Positions 23,946 to 38,595 of a DNA stretch of 64,000 bases are shown here, piece by piece. The number at the start of each line of letters is the position of its first letter. Within the stretch, counting starts at the first letter, position 1. A program made the translations under genes and the position numbers. The notes below the pieces were generated by a model, which was not told the origin of the DNA, did not search any database, and saw only the letters and a list, made by a program, of their open reading frames with translations. The DNA comes from Cacajao melanocephalus (taxonomy: Eukaryota; Chordata; Mammalia; Primates; Pitheciidae): NCBI GenBank assembly GCA_963573385.1, contig CAUYLG010071188.1, forward strand, positions 1-64,000, in the 5' to 3' direction.

Positions 23946-25325
23946 CTGTCCCTTTACTCCACTCAAAAGCCAGTGAGTTTTGAGTGGGATTGACCCCTCT
24001 CCAGATCCAGAGTGGGTCTCTGCTTAATCCAAGTTTATCAGTTAACTTTATCTCATTTGCTATCAAGACTGGCTCCCAGATAGACAGTAATTTAGGACAA
24101 AGTAAATAGGCCTGATTTTTTCCACAGCAGTTGGTTTAGGGGTGGACGTGGAAACTGAATTTGTCTAATCCTCATGAAAAGAACATCTCTTTTCCTTAAT
24201 AATAAGTGGTATAGGTCTGAAGCTTGGTCAGATTTAAGGGTTATTCAGAGATTTTAAATTAACCAGGACAATAGTAACAACATCTAACTGTCTCAGAATT
24301 CTTTCCTTTATAGCACTCTATACCTGCAACAAAACCCTTAAAGCTGCTAGGAATGTCACTATTAATCTAGTCTATTGATCCAAACCCGTTGCCAATCATA
24401 GGCTTTACAATATATATAGGCATGGGAAGGCTACAAATATACTTTTTCTATTGTACTATTTCTTTTCAAATTACTGTTTTAATTGACATTGATTGAACAC
24501 AATTCTTCAAATTTTTGAAGGATTCAGAAAATACAAAACCACAATATGCAGTAGAAATGGTGAAGGAAGAAAGAGAAAAGCAAAGTTAGCAATATGAATG
24601 TGAGATAATAGTAAGTGTAATTAAAACGTACTATACATTTATACACACATGTTATGGGTAGATCACATGTTTCATTTTAAGCCAGGAAAGTAGTTTTATT
24701 TTAATATATATAATTTGAAGACTTATTCTTTGTGTATGTCTACATATGGAACTCTGTCAATAAACATTCTTTACTCCACCTTCAAGAATATATACTTTAT
24801 ATGTATACTTTATGGTACACTTTATGTGATACCAGCTTCTGTTCAATAAAAAAACTGCAAGTATAAGACATTGGTAGAAGATTCTCATGTTTCTACTCAT
24901 CACCGATAGCCTTTGAACAGTAAGCAGCATTAAAAGATAGAAATAGTGTCTCTCATGGGGAAGAAGGGGCATATTTATATACTATCCAGTTTAATAAGGA
25001 CGATGTCTCATTCTGGGGTGAAAGTCAAGCAGGCTTACTACTCATTGTAAAACACTTTTTTTTTCTATGCAGGAAGTTCTTATCCTATAATGGGACCCAA
25101 TGTGTTCAAGCATCACCTGGCCCTCTCTGCATTGTTCTATGAGAATCGGGGTTTAGGGAACCAGCACAAGTCCTGAAACTCTGGTGTTTGCTGTCGTTAA
25201 AACCTTTTGTTTCTCATCCAGGAGTCTCATGTCTCCTACCAACAGATATGAAACTGTAAAGTTAAATCTTAGGTTGCCTGTAGGATAAAATTTCAGAGTA
25301 TTCACAGTTCTTGACATAGTAGCCT
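23946..25325. other. Unassigned AT-rich sequence
   Basis: Nothing was recognised on either strand. Confidence 0.5.
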
Positions 25326-25948
25326 GTGTTAGTTTTCTATTGCTGTATAACAAATTATCACAAACTTAGTAGCTTAAAACAATGCCCATTTACTAGCTTA
25401 CATTCTTTTGGTCTGAAGCTCAGGCATTGTGCAGCTAGATTTCTTACAAAATGGCTCAAATCTTAGAAAGCAAAAATCAAAGTGTTGGCCAGAATTGGTT
25501 AATTTCTGGAGTCTGTAGGAGAAGAATGCTTTTCTAACACATTTGCTTTTTGGTTAAATTCAATTTCTTTCAACTATAGAACTCAGGACTGATTTTCTTC
25601 CTGGGGATACTTCCGGCTCGGCTCCCAGTGTCCACCCATATTTATTGCCACTTGGTCCCATCCATCTTTAAAGCCAGAGGAGAGACTATACCTCAACTTG
25701 AATCCCTCTAACCCCTTGAATCTTTGACTTCCTCTGCCTTTGATCTCTAGATTCAGATTTCAAAGGCTTATATTTTTAGGTTACATTCACCCAGATAATC
25801 TCTTTATCTTAAAATCGACTAATTTAGAGCCTTGATTACATCTGAAAAATACCTTAACCACAAATTTCACCTTCACTCAACAGGAGATTGTACAAGGGTA
25901 ATGTGAAGGTGGGTCATGTTAGAATTCTTCCTAGCACAGGTCTTGTTT
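25326..25948 (-). mobile_element. MLT1-type solo LTR, antisense
   Basis: The left end 'gtgttagttttctattgctg', followed by 'ataacaaattatcacaaact' and 'tagtagcttaaaaca', is the complement of the 3' end of an MLT1-type LTR. Further right, 'ttgaatccctctaacc', 'cacccagataatctctttat' and 'gccttgattacatctg' are the complement of its 5' half. No internal sequence is present. Confidence 0.82.
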
Positions 25949-26242
25949 GTCATCTCTGACCTAAATTTTTAAGCAACCAGTGAAAACAAGGAGTAAAATC
26001 AGTTCCTAAAATAACACTATTCTGAGATTAACAATGAGCCAATTAATTAGAGTAACAGTTTAATAATACTATAAATAAAGATTTGATTATCATTTCATAA
26101 AAGGAATGCTGTGTACTGTAATGAATAACATTCTCAACAACATTCTTACCTTGGACACTGTGATAGGATCTATAGGTGTGTTTCTTCAACATATTTCAGC
26201 ATAAACTGATGGAAACTCCAAAACACAATTCAGCAAAAGGAA
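25949..26242. other. Unassigned spacer
   Basis: About 290 bp of AT-rich sequence separate the LTR from the L1 poly(A) end. Nothing was recognised. Confidence 0.5.
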
Positions 26243-26449
26243 TTCTATAAAGACTTTATTTTATTTTATTATACCTTAAATTATGGGATACATGTGCAGA
26301 ACATGTAGGTTTGTTACATAGGTATACACGTGCCACAGTGGTTTGCTGCACCCATCAACCTGTCATCTACATTAGGTATTTCTGCTTATGCTATCCCTCC
26401 CCCATCCCCCAGCCCCCGACAGGCCCTGGTGTGTGATGTTCCCCTTTGT

Positions 26450-27621
26450 GTCCATGTATTCTCATTGTTCAACTCCCACTTATGAGTTAGAACCTGCAGT
26501 GTTTGCTTTTCCGTTCCTGTGTTAGTTTGCTGAGGATGATGGTTTCCAGCCTCATCCATGTCCCTGCAAAGACATAAACTCATCCTTTTTTATGGCTGCA
26601 TAGTATTCCATGGTGTATATGTGCCCCATTTTCTTAATCTAGTCTATCATTGATGGGCATTTGGCTTGGTTCCAAGTCTTTGCTATTGTAAATAGAGGTG
26701 CAATAAACATACGTGTGCGTGTGTCTTTATAGCAGAATAATTTATAATCCTTTGGGTATATACCCAGTAATGGGATTACTAGGCCAAATGGTATTTCTAT
26801 TTCTAGATCCTTGAGGAATTGCCACACTTTCTTCCACAATGGTTGAACTAATTTATAACCAACAGTGTAAAAGCATTGCTATTTCTCCATAGCCTCGTCA
26901 GCATCTGTTGTTTTCTGACTTTTTCACCATTCTAACTGGCATGAGATGGTATCTCATTGTGGTTCTGATTGGCATTTCTTTAATGACCAGTGATGATGAG
27001 CTTTCTTTCTTATGTTTCTTGGCCACATAAATGTCTTATTTGGAGAAGTGTCTGTTCATATCCTTTACTTGCTTTTTGATGTTTGTTTTTTTTTCTTGTA
27101 AATCTGTTTAAGTTCCTCGTAGATTCTGGATATTAGCCCTTTGTCAGATGGATAGATTGCAAAATTTTTCTCCCATTCTGTAGGTTGCCTGTTTACTCTG
27201 ATGATAGTTTCTTTTGCTGTGCAGAAGCTCTTTAGTTTAATTAGATCCCATTTGTCAATTTTGGCTTTTGTTGCCATTGCTTTTGGTGTTTTAGTCAAGA
27301 AGAAGTCTTTGCCTATGCCTATGTCCTAAATGGTATTGCCTAGATTTTCTTCTAGGGTTTGTATGGTTTCAGGTCTTATGTTTAAGTCTTTAATCCATAC
27401 TGAGTTAACTTTTGTATAAGGGGTCCAGTTTCTGTTTCCTGCATATGGGTAGCCAGTTCCCCAACACCATTTATTAAATAGGGAATACTTTCGCCCATTG
27501 CCTGTTTTTGTCAGGTTTCTCAAAGATCAAATGGATGTAGATGTGTGGAGTTATTTCTGAGGCCTCTTTTCTGTTCCATTGGTCTATATACATCTGTTTT
27601 TGTACCAGTACCATGCTGTTT
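26450..27621 (-). pseudogene. L1 ORF2 C-terminal half, broken
   Basis: On the minus strand this is the part of LINE-1 ORF2 downstream of the reverse transcriptase, including the cysteine-rich C-terminal region. Surviving open pieces are 27326-27523, 27065-27298 (with '[18 protein letters not shown]') and 26639-26839 ('LGIYPKDYKLFCYKDT'). They are separated by frameshifts and stops. The protein would have been the endonuclease/reverse transcriptase that copies L1 RNA into the chromosome. No start codon or N-terminal domain lies in this orientation, so it cannot be expressed as a working enzyme. Confidence 0.85.
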
Positions 27622-27623
27622 CT

Positions 27624-28613
27624 AGCAGCATATCAAAAACCTTATCCACTACAATCAAGTTGGCTTCATTCCTTGGATGCAAGGCTGGTTCAATATATGG
27701 AAATCAATAAACATAATCCATCATGTAAACAGAACCAATGACAAAAACCACATGATTATCTCAATAGATGTAGAAAAGACCTTCAATAAACTTCAACACT
27801 ACTTCCTGCTAAAAACTCTCCATAAAATGGGTGTTGATGGAATGTATCTCAAAATAATAAGAGCTATTTATGACAAACCCACAGCTAGTATCATACTGAA
27901 TGGGCAAAAGCTGGACGCATTCCCTTTGAAAACTGGCACAAGACAAGGATGCCCTCTCTCACCACTCCAATTCAATCTAGTACTGGACGTTCTGGCCAGG
28001 GCAATCAGGCAAGAGAAAGAAATAAATAGTATTCAAATAGGAGGAGAGGAAGTCAAATTGTCTGTTTGCAGATGACATAATTGTATATTTAGAAAACCTT
28101 ATCACCATAGTCCAAAATCTCCTTAAGCTGATAAGCAACTACAGCAAAATCTCAGGATACAAAATCATTGTGCAAAATTCACAAGCATTCCTATACACCA
28201 ATAATAGACAAACAGCAAAAATTATGAAGAACTCCCATTCGCAATTGCTACAAAGAGAATAAAATAGGAATGCAACTTAAAGGGATGTGAAGGAACTCTT
28301 CAAGGAGAGCTACAAACCCCTGTTCAAGGAAATCAGGGAGGACACAAACAAGTCATGTTCATGTTTAAGAAGAATCAATATCATGAAAATGGTCATACTG
28401 TCATTTTCTATAAATCTATAAAGTAATTTATAGATTCAAATGCTATCCCCATCAAGCTACCATTGACTTTATTCACAGAATTATAAAAAACTAGTTTATA
28501 TTTCATATGGAACCAAAAAAGAGCCCGTATAGCCAAGACAATCCTAAGCAAAAAGAACAAAGCTGGAGGCATCACGCTACATGACTTCAAATTATACTAC
28601 AAGGCTACAGTAA
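27624..28613 (+). pseudogene. Inverted L1 ORF2 segment with reverse-transcriptase core
   Basis: This plus-strand segment encodes part of the LINE-1 reverse transcriptase. The open frame at 27677-28075 shows '[15 protein letters not shown]', carrying the first catalytic aspartate region, then '[19 protein letters not shown]', a conserved RT block. The FADD catalytic box follows at about 28066-28077, but a short deletion of apparently 2 bp just before it throws FADD out of frame, so the open frame ends in 'KLSVCR'. Downstream ORF2 sequence continues in pieces to 28613. It is the 5' part of the same L1 insertion, inverted relative to the 3' part. It is inactive. Confidence 0.87.
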
Positions 28614-29529
28614 ATTAAATCTTCTTTTTAAAAATCATCATTCACAATACTTTGCCAGATAGTCTTAACCTGTATCAGTTTAGATAGATATTAAAGTAAC
28701 TGTAGCAGGTTAACAAAGTAAAATCATGTCAAGGACCAGAAAAACAGCACAATGGTGAAGACAATAGGAAGAGGTGGCATCTCAGGCTAACTAGAAAGAA
28801 CATATCCTGCCTAATGACATTCAATGTATCATTTTTAAGACACTATACCTGACAAACAAAACACATCCACAGCCTGCCATGAAGCAGTTCTGATGTGTAA
28901 CCTTTAATATATCTTCATGTCATTCAAGCAATCTCTTATATTGTCATTTTATTTGAACTTCAGATTACACTTGTCAGTGAGTTCAAGATTATAATGCCTT
29001 GAGAAGCACACATAGTTACCAAGTACAAGTCAAATAGGAATGAAATAATAAAGATTATTAGTTTTGATTTTTTGATGTGTCTGTAATATTTCTGTTCAAA
29101 ATCTGTTGATTATTATACTGATATTTTGAATTAATTGTTAACTACTGACAAAATCACCTCTTTTGTGAATCTGTTTATGTAAGACTAAAACCATTCCTTT
29201 GCTTCTAAATAAATTGGTTTAACACTCATTAGAATTTCACATTTAAATTTAATTTGTAAGTAGCAATTGCATCAGAGTTCTAAGACTGTGCTGAGTAGAA
29301 GCATGAGAAATGGAGGGACTATCAATTTAATTATAATAAATATTACTGGACCTCTGTTTACTTGAAATATCCTCTGAAAATTTTATAAGCATCACAAACT
29401 TAATAAAGATAACTAGAATATTATACCCTGACACTTGATGTCATGTCTTTTCTAATTCAGTCAAAAGCATCCCATGTACCAGTGAAAATTTGGTAGTTAT
29501 TGATAATTTCTCTCCTTTTATCTCACTAT
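28614..29529. other. Unassigned AT-rich sequence
   Basis: No gene or repeat was recognised between the L1 and the L2 relic. Confidence 0.5.
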
Positions 29530-30260
29530 AAAGTATGTTCTGTTGATTCTGCCTCCAAAATATAGCTCAACTCAACACACATCATTCTGTCTATCACTAC
29601 CATCCTTGTTCAGGTCATAATTATCTAGCTCTTTGGACAGTATGAATTCATCTTAATTGTTCTCCTATTCCATTATTGAGTTCTCCCTCCCATTCTCCAA
29701 ATCCAACAAAAGCTATCTTTCTCACTACTAATCTGCCTGGGACATCTTTTCCCAGAGTGCCTCTTGGCTTTCCATTTCATTTCTTTCAGATTGTATTCAT
29801 GGCCCCTTCTTAGTGAGACTTTCTGCAGCATCCTATCCAAAAGAAAGAACTCCTCGACACCTCCTTGTTTCTGGCTTGCCTTGTCACTTCTCTTTATGTC
29901 ACATACTGCAACTTTTACTTATTTACTTTCTTTGCTGTTTGTCTCCTCTTCCAAGTATAAGCTCAATTATGATGAAGGTTTTGTCTATTTTTCTTTCTAC
30001 TGAAATGTGCTTTTCCCATTCTCAATATAGTAGTTCCTGCTTATTCTTTAATACACAATTTAAGTATAATATATCCTGGGAGAGGTCTTTTCTGACCACT
30101 GCATCTGAAGTCGGTTCACTTTAATGTACTATCTATCTTAGCCATTTTTAAAGACCATAATAGCATCACTTAAAATCATTTTCCTTGGCTTTATGCCCCC
30201 AGCAATTAGCTCAATATTTTTCAGTTGGCTGTTTGAATGAATGAATGAAGGAAGGAAGGA
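29530..30260 (+). mobile_element. L2 LINE 3' region
   Basis: The order 'aatctgcctgggacatcttt', 'ctgtttgtctcctcttccaa', 'gtataagctcaattatgatg', 'gagaggtcttttctgaccac' and a terminal (GAAT/GAAG)n run at 30235-30260 follows the L2 3' region, with some L2 blocks out of order or repeated. It may be two overlapping L2 insertions. The plus-strand frames at 29764-30124 fall inside and are not genes. Confidence 0.6.
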
Positions 30261-30865
30261 ATCAGGTGTAGAATATAAATCATGACGAAATGAAGATGAG
30301 CCTAGGAAAAAATTTTACATATAAATAATTTTGATGAAATATATAGCTTTTCAAATTCATTTATTGATCTGATTTTCCTAGCAGTATCAAACTATTTCTT
30401 TTAACAATCAACCTTACACACAAAGATTATGTATTGCAATACTTGATCAAGTCTCAGAATTAAATTATCATTCTAATTCTTATTAGGTATGCAGCCATGG
30501 ACAAGTCACTGAACATTAATTTTTTTATTGATACAGTTAGGATAATTATACCTTCATTATAAGTTTAAATGTGGTAAATTGAATTAATGGTTTTGTTTTT
30601 GTTGTTAATAGTATAAAAGGAAAGTGCTCATAGAAGTTGATGAAAGCTCTGAATAAGAAATAAAGTACATGTTCACAGTGCACTAAGCACCCTGGAGGTA
30701 GATAAGTTACAAAGATTAGGATTTGCATAATTGGTGTAACTCATAGTTTGCATTAACCTTATGAAGGGCAGCTGTTTTTCATAGGTGTTGAGAATAGTGT
30801 TAAAGAATACCAAAACCTAAGCCCTAGCAATCATGAAAGTTAGCATGGATTATTAAGCTAATTAA
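30261..30865. other. Unassigned AT-rich sequence
   Basis: Nothing was recognised. Confidence 0.5.
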
Positions 30866-31050
30866 AACACTGGGACTCTGGAGACCTGAATTTTAATACA
30901 CATTTTGCCACTAACTTATAATGTAACCCTAGGCAAGAGAGCAAGTCTCTTTATTCTTTGCTTTCTTCATCTGTGAAGTGAACATTACCTTCCAGAGGTG
31001 GTTGTACTGCATAGCAATGAACTGATGTGAAGTACACTGTAAGAATGGCA
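30866..31050 (+). mobile_element. MIR SINE
   Basis: The landmarks 'actctggagacctgaatttt', 'cattttgccactaactta', 'gtaaccctaggcaagaga', 'tgctttcttcatctgtgaag' and 'gaactgatgtgaagtacact' follow MIR from its core to near its 3' end. Confidence 0.8.
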
Positions 31051-34000
31051 TCCTTATGATAATTGTAAAGAGTAAAATTTTAAAAAATGTAACATGGTTA
31101 AAATAAATCTACAGATAGACAGATGACATCTTATCTCTTCAAAATGTTTATCGTTAACAGAGGGAACAGGATCATTTTGGTTTTTGCTATTTAGTTTATT
31201 CCACCCCCATATCCCGTACCATACCCCTTCAGGAAGCATCCAAAAGGAAGTGATTAAACTGTTGAGAATATTTAAACTAACTAAAGACTAGAAGTAATGT
31301 ATGGCCAGTAAATGTTAATTAATATAATGTCTTAGCCAAACTTACCTTAAAATGCAAGGTACACAGACTTATTTCCACCAAAGCATTCATATTTTTTGCT
31401 CTTTAATTAAAGCTCTGATGTCGGTTGCCACTGCTTCTCTTGACTGAGCCCCCAGAAAGCATAATTGGGAAGCAAGATTATGGTACTGGATGATGAATGA
31501 GTGTAGCATTCCCCTGCACTAAGTTCCATACTGAAATATAAAATAAATGTATGTCATCATAGTCTGAATTATGGGCTTGAGTTTAAGATAAATTAGCCTA
31601 CCTGTGGTACATTGCAATTTTCCATACAAAATTAATTTATTTTATCTGCCAAATGACTGTACATTTATTAATTTGTGCATGTTACATGTTTTATTAAGGA
31701 GATCCTTTATGAATGATAGTTAGGTGATTCTTGATTGCGGCTCTGTTGTTGGTTGGTTTGTTATATACTAACTTTAAATGTCTTTCTCTGAGAACTTGTA
31801 AATTTGCTGTCAACATGAGAAAATAATAGGAATTCAGAAAGTTCTCACATTTTATGTCAAATATTACTAATTGTTTAGAGAAAAAACTTGTTTCTTTGAA
31901 ACACTTTTAACAAAATATGTTATTCTTCTCTTTAGAGAATCATCTAAGGTAATGTAAAAGAAGCCCAAATTATGCAAGGGAATTTAAATTTAATATTCAT
32001 GGCTCCAGAATGATCCATGTCTCTTATGGGGAATATATTTTCTTTTCCTGTTTATTCACACTTACATAGGATTTTGTAATGTGGCTATAGGTTAATACTT
32101 GGGCATATCTTTTATATATTAACAGTATACATATGGTTTTCCTTTTAAGCCATATGAATAGAGAAAATGAAAATAGAAAAAACCTTATAGAATATTACAT
32201 ATGAATATTTGGTAGCCACAAACTACTTGTGACCTCTAATACACCAAATTGCTATGAAAAGAAAATTAAGATGTTGACTTCAATGAGAGAAACTTCAAGA
32301 CATTAAAAAAAAAAAAAGTACTAGTAGAATACCAATCCAGTTAACAGTAAGCAAACATAAATGAATCATGTTTATTTTGAAGTAAATCGTTACATTGCTA
32401 GTATTTCCAAACACTTTCTAAGGTCTTGATATAAACCAAGTGTTTTGAATAGTTCCTGTGTTTCTTAAGAAAAGACAACCTCAAGCATATGCCCCTAATG
32501 TGTGTGTGTGTGTGTTGTTGTTTTTCTTCACAATTCTAGCAGAGCTCTTAAGACTATTAGGAATTCTGGAGTGAAGCATGAATACATTAAACCTGTTATT
32601 AATGTATTGCAAAAATTGTTGGTTTCATTTACTCTTTCAATACACTAATCCATAAGTTGATGGTGACTTTATCTGACCTTCATGCAAGTGTTGCACTCTG
32701 AGTGTGGAATGTGAGATGACTGTCTCTGTAAATGTTTTGTTTGAAAATATAGTCCAATAACATTGACTTACGGTGATGTCTAGTCACAAAACCCTTATGA
32801 ATACAACATTCAAAATGAATAGGACGGTGACAGTACATCATTCTAGGGAAGGGGAACATCTCGGCAATATGAATCATAGACGTAGATAACTGGTGTCATT
32901 TAAACCACATTAATATTAAGGAATGTAGTTTATAATTTAGAACTACTCAGTATGCAAATGTTGCATTTCAACTTTATAGTGCATTCCTAGTCAACATGGG
33001 AAGCTATATGGCAAAGATTTTAAACATAATGAAATTTATCAATGACTTTTAATTCTATATAACTGATGATCAGCAATAATATTCTTTGGATGAATAATAA
33101 TACTACTTAAAATTAAAATATTAGTATAATCAATTAGCAAAAAAATTCAAAGACATTATCAGCTTTTAAAGCTAGAGATTTATTATTTTATATGCTGGTA
33201 AGATAATATTGGCAACATTCAAGACAGGTTTCCACTGAGATTTATGATTCCTGACGTATTTCTCAAAGGAATGTGAAATATATGTACAATGATGTACTGA
33301 CACTTAAGTACATCATGTGTACTTATGTGTAAGACAGTAAATACAGTTAGAAATTTTGCTGCTAAAGTCCTCTAGCTTACAATTTTTTGGTTTCTCTGGA
33401 GAATAAAAAAGAATCTCGATAATTGATGAATAGCTCTCTACAATATGCCCCAAGAGTGGACCGGAAGAATAAAATTACTGATGTTACACAGACATTAGGA
33501 GGAAGTTTAAAGCAGCTTGTTAGTTGAATTGAGCAATAGGGAAACTTAACAGTTTAACAGCTTTGCTAGCAGGTGTTCCTGTTGCCGTGGTAAAATGCTA
33601 CATGTTTTACCCGATAATGGTGATAATACAATTGATTTATCCCAAAACTCATTGTACAAACTCAAGTAATAAAAGCACATTATGGTTTCTTTATACCTCT
33701 AGTGTTGCTTTAAACTATGTGCCCCCAAATCTGTCTGCTTTTGAAAATGTCTTAGTTAGGCCAGAGTAAAAATGATAATTTTGAAAATGGAATTTAATTT
33801 TCTGTTATGTTTTTTATTAGAGCCATCATCTGTAAGTTTATTTTTTCTTGGCTTTACAACAAGTCATTAACAATGTAAAAAATCTATAAATAAATATGTT
33901 TTCACCTACATTTATAGTGACTAAGTACTAAGTATAATAAAAAGACACACTGCATTTCCTTATTAGGCTTTCCGATAATACAGGAGCTCCTCTGGTCTTA

Positions 34001-34378
34001 TACTTTAAACCTTAGAGCATTTATAGATTCAAAATAGCTTTGCCTCAGGGCTAGTCAAAGCAGTTCATTACATGAAAAAAATGGCATTAGTTATTGAGCA
34101 TAAATATTTCAGTTTAACCATAGAGCTTTTGTTTGTTCATTTGTTTGCAATTACATTTGATTTTGCCTGTAGGATGTATAATAAAAGGGGAAAAATATAA
34201 ATGCATATATTTAAAGAAGAGAATTCAAGATAAACAAAAAAGAATTAGACCAACACTATCAACAGCTATGGTTCTATCACTGATGTCTTACAGAGTTTTG
34301 ACTTAGGTACATGATTACGCTTCCAACCCAAGTTGCTCTTTTATTAGATCTTCTGTCTATATACCATCTCAGTGGTCA
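31051..34378. other. Unassigned sequence, 3.3 kb
   Basis: Very AT-rich with no recognised repeat family. It contains a short (GT)n run at 32498-32516 and a 10-bp stem-loop at 33289-33316. Short frames have no domain. Confidence 0.5.
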
Positions 34379-34625
34379 GTCATTCATTCAATATTGATTC
34401 ATTTTCCAATGAGGTATCATGCCAGGTACAGAGGCTACACAAATAAAGAGACAGGACCTGACCTCCAGGGGCTAGGTGTCCAAGAGAAGATTCAGACATG
34501 TAAACCAAAAATTAGAGATGAGTACTGTGAAGGAGCTATGAAAACGGTGGTAGCAGAACACAGAGTGAGGAAGACAAAATACTGCCTGGAGGAATCCTGC
34601 AGTAGCCTAAGGATTGCACTTGCAT
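34379..34625 (-). mobile_element. L2/MIR-age LINE or SINE relic, antisense
   Basis: The order 'gtcattcattcaatattgat', 'tatcatgccaggtacagagg', 'ctgacctccaggggctag', 'gattcagacatgtaaacc' and 'actgcctggaggaatcctgc' matches a common ancient mammalian repeat usually seen as an antisense L2-type end ('tgccaggcactg...ggatacaaagatgaataagac'). The exact family is uncertain. Confidence 0.5.
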
Positions 34626-35589
34626 AAGATTGGTAAATACTGATTTCCTTGGGGAGTGAGGCCATGTACATCCCAGTTTGAAGAACAGCATGTACTTAAA
34701 TCTTGATTCAGAATTCAGCATACTCAGTGATACATGTTTTCTACTCCAAATGTATAGTTGCTGTTGTGTTACCTTTTCAACTCTCATTTCATGAATATAT
34801 CAACTAACTTGAGGCCAAGTCTATGAATATATGCATTGATTAATGAAGCCTTATACGGTTTATAAACAAAAATAACATTACTTATAACAATTTGTTAGAA
34901 AAGTCTTTGGCAATTATTTCCCTAATCAATGGATGTTTTCATATAAATAGGTTGCAAATGGTACACTAAAATGTGGAATTAAAAATAATTCCACCATAAA
35001 TTTAGCCATTGTATATTTAAACTTACTCAATTCATTTTTATTGCCTGATCTGGACTCTAATTAGAATCACTTCTGTCAGCAGCTATGGGGGAAAGATAAA
35101 ATTTAAAATATCCTGATAAAATATTTGTTATACAGTATGCAATGATAAAAATGAGGATAGTTGAAGACAATCAATTCTCAAAAAGTGGTAACATAAAATT
35201 TTTAAAGTCATTATTAATCAAAGAAGTTAATATTTAAAAAGCAATGAGCTGCCATTTTTGTCTTGTAATTAAAATTTAGTGAGTAAAAGCCAGTAAAATT
35301 GATATTGTATTATCCTGTCCCTGCTAGTATAGTTATGCAGTAAAGTAGTTTGGGAATACTTTCTAGAACCTAAAATTATTCATATTTTTAATCCAGCAAC
35401 CCAACTTGTTAGACTTTATACAACAAAGCACACTAATTTTAAAAAACCAGATAATCTATATACTATAAAAATTACTTTGTGCATTATTGACAAATGCAAA
35501 AAAAAAGGAAAAATCTAGATAAACACACAAACATTGACTGAACTTTCGTGCTACTACTAATACAACCGCTGCTAAAATCTATTGTGCTA
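34626..35589. other. Unassigned AT-rich sequence
   Basis: Nothing was recognised. Confidence 0.5.
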
Positions 35590-35765
35590 TTATCACGTGT
35601 AAGACTCTCTAATTGTCTTATAAAATCCCACAGTGTTAGTTATTTTATTATTCTGATCTTGTAGATGAAAGAACTGAGGCTCATGGAGGTAAAATTATTC
35701 ATTCAATGAAATTAACTATTAGTGGAACAACGAATATACAAATCCAGCTATCTGTGACTAGAGGT
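35590..35765 (-). mobile_element. MIR SINE, antisense
   Basis: The segments 'ttatcacgtgtaagactctc', 'tcttataaaatcccacag', 'gatcttgtagatgaaagaac' and 'tgaggctcatggaggt' match the complement of MIR ('cattttacagatgaggaaactgaggc'). Confidence 0.7.
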
Positions 35766-35859
35766 TGCACATGAAAACCCAATTCCATAATACATAGTAA
35801 TATTTAATAGTCATAAGGGTGTCATTTTTCAACATTGTGTATTATAATACCAAGCTTTA

Positions 35860-38342
<2,483 letters not shown>

Positions 38343-38376
<34 letters not shown>
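38343..38376. repeat. (TG)n microsatellite
   Basis: About 17 uninterrupted TG units. It lies just upstream of the first copy of a duplicated segment; the second copy has a TG-rich run in the same relative place. Confidence 0.95.
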
Positions 38377-38377
<1 letters not shown>

Positions 38378-38394
38378 ACATGGACATGTGTTTA

Positions 38395-38595
38395 CATACC
38401 TGTATTCTACATAGATACCCAAAAATATTTACAAAGCAATGTAATTGCATATCAAATTAAGAATCATTGTTACACATTAAAAACATTTACATATTATAAT
38501 ATATTAATAGACTTGGCAAAAATGTCAATAGTAAATTTCAATTAGGTTACCTCTTGGAGGCTCACTTTTGTAACCTGTGGAAATGGAATGAGTAT
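38395..38595 (+). repeat. Diverged direct repeat, copy A
   Basis: Shared words with copy B (39899-40100), in the same order, include 'aaaaatatttaca', 'atatcaaattaagaa', 'aatgtcaata' and 'tcacttttgtaa'. The offset stays near 1505-1511 bp across the segment. I do not recognise the family. The last 40 bp look slightly MIR-like. Confidence 0.7.

Larger units (their letters stand above)
26243..28613 (-). mobile_element. 5'-truncated, 5'-inverted L1 (twin-primed)
   Basis: The left part (26243-27621) is an L1 3' end in minus orientation. It starts with the complement of the A-rich tail, then the 3' UTR, then the ORF2 C-terminal half. At 27621-27624 the orientation flips. From 27624 to 28613 the sequence is L1 ORF2 in plus orientation, ending at 'aaggctacagtaa'. 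In an uninterrupted L1 that point lies directly upstream of the 'aaacagcatgg' that begins the minus part. The pieces are therefore neighbours in L1, with one inverted, as expected from twin priming. The family looks like an older primate L1 (L1PA/L1PB age). I could not find a convincing target duplication. Confidence 0.92.
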
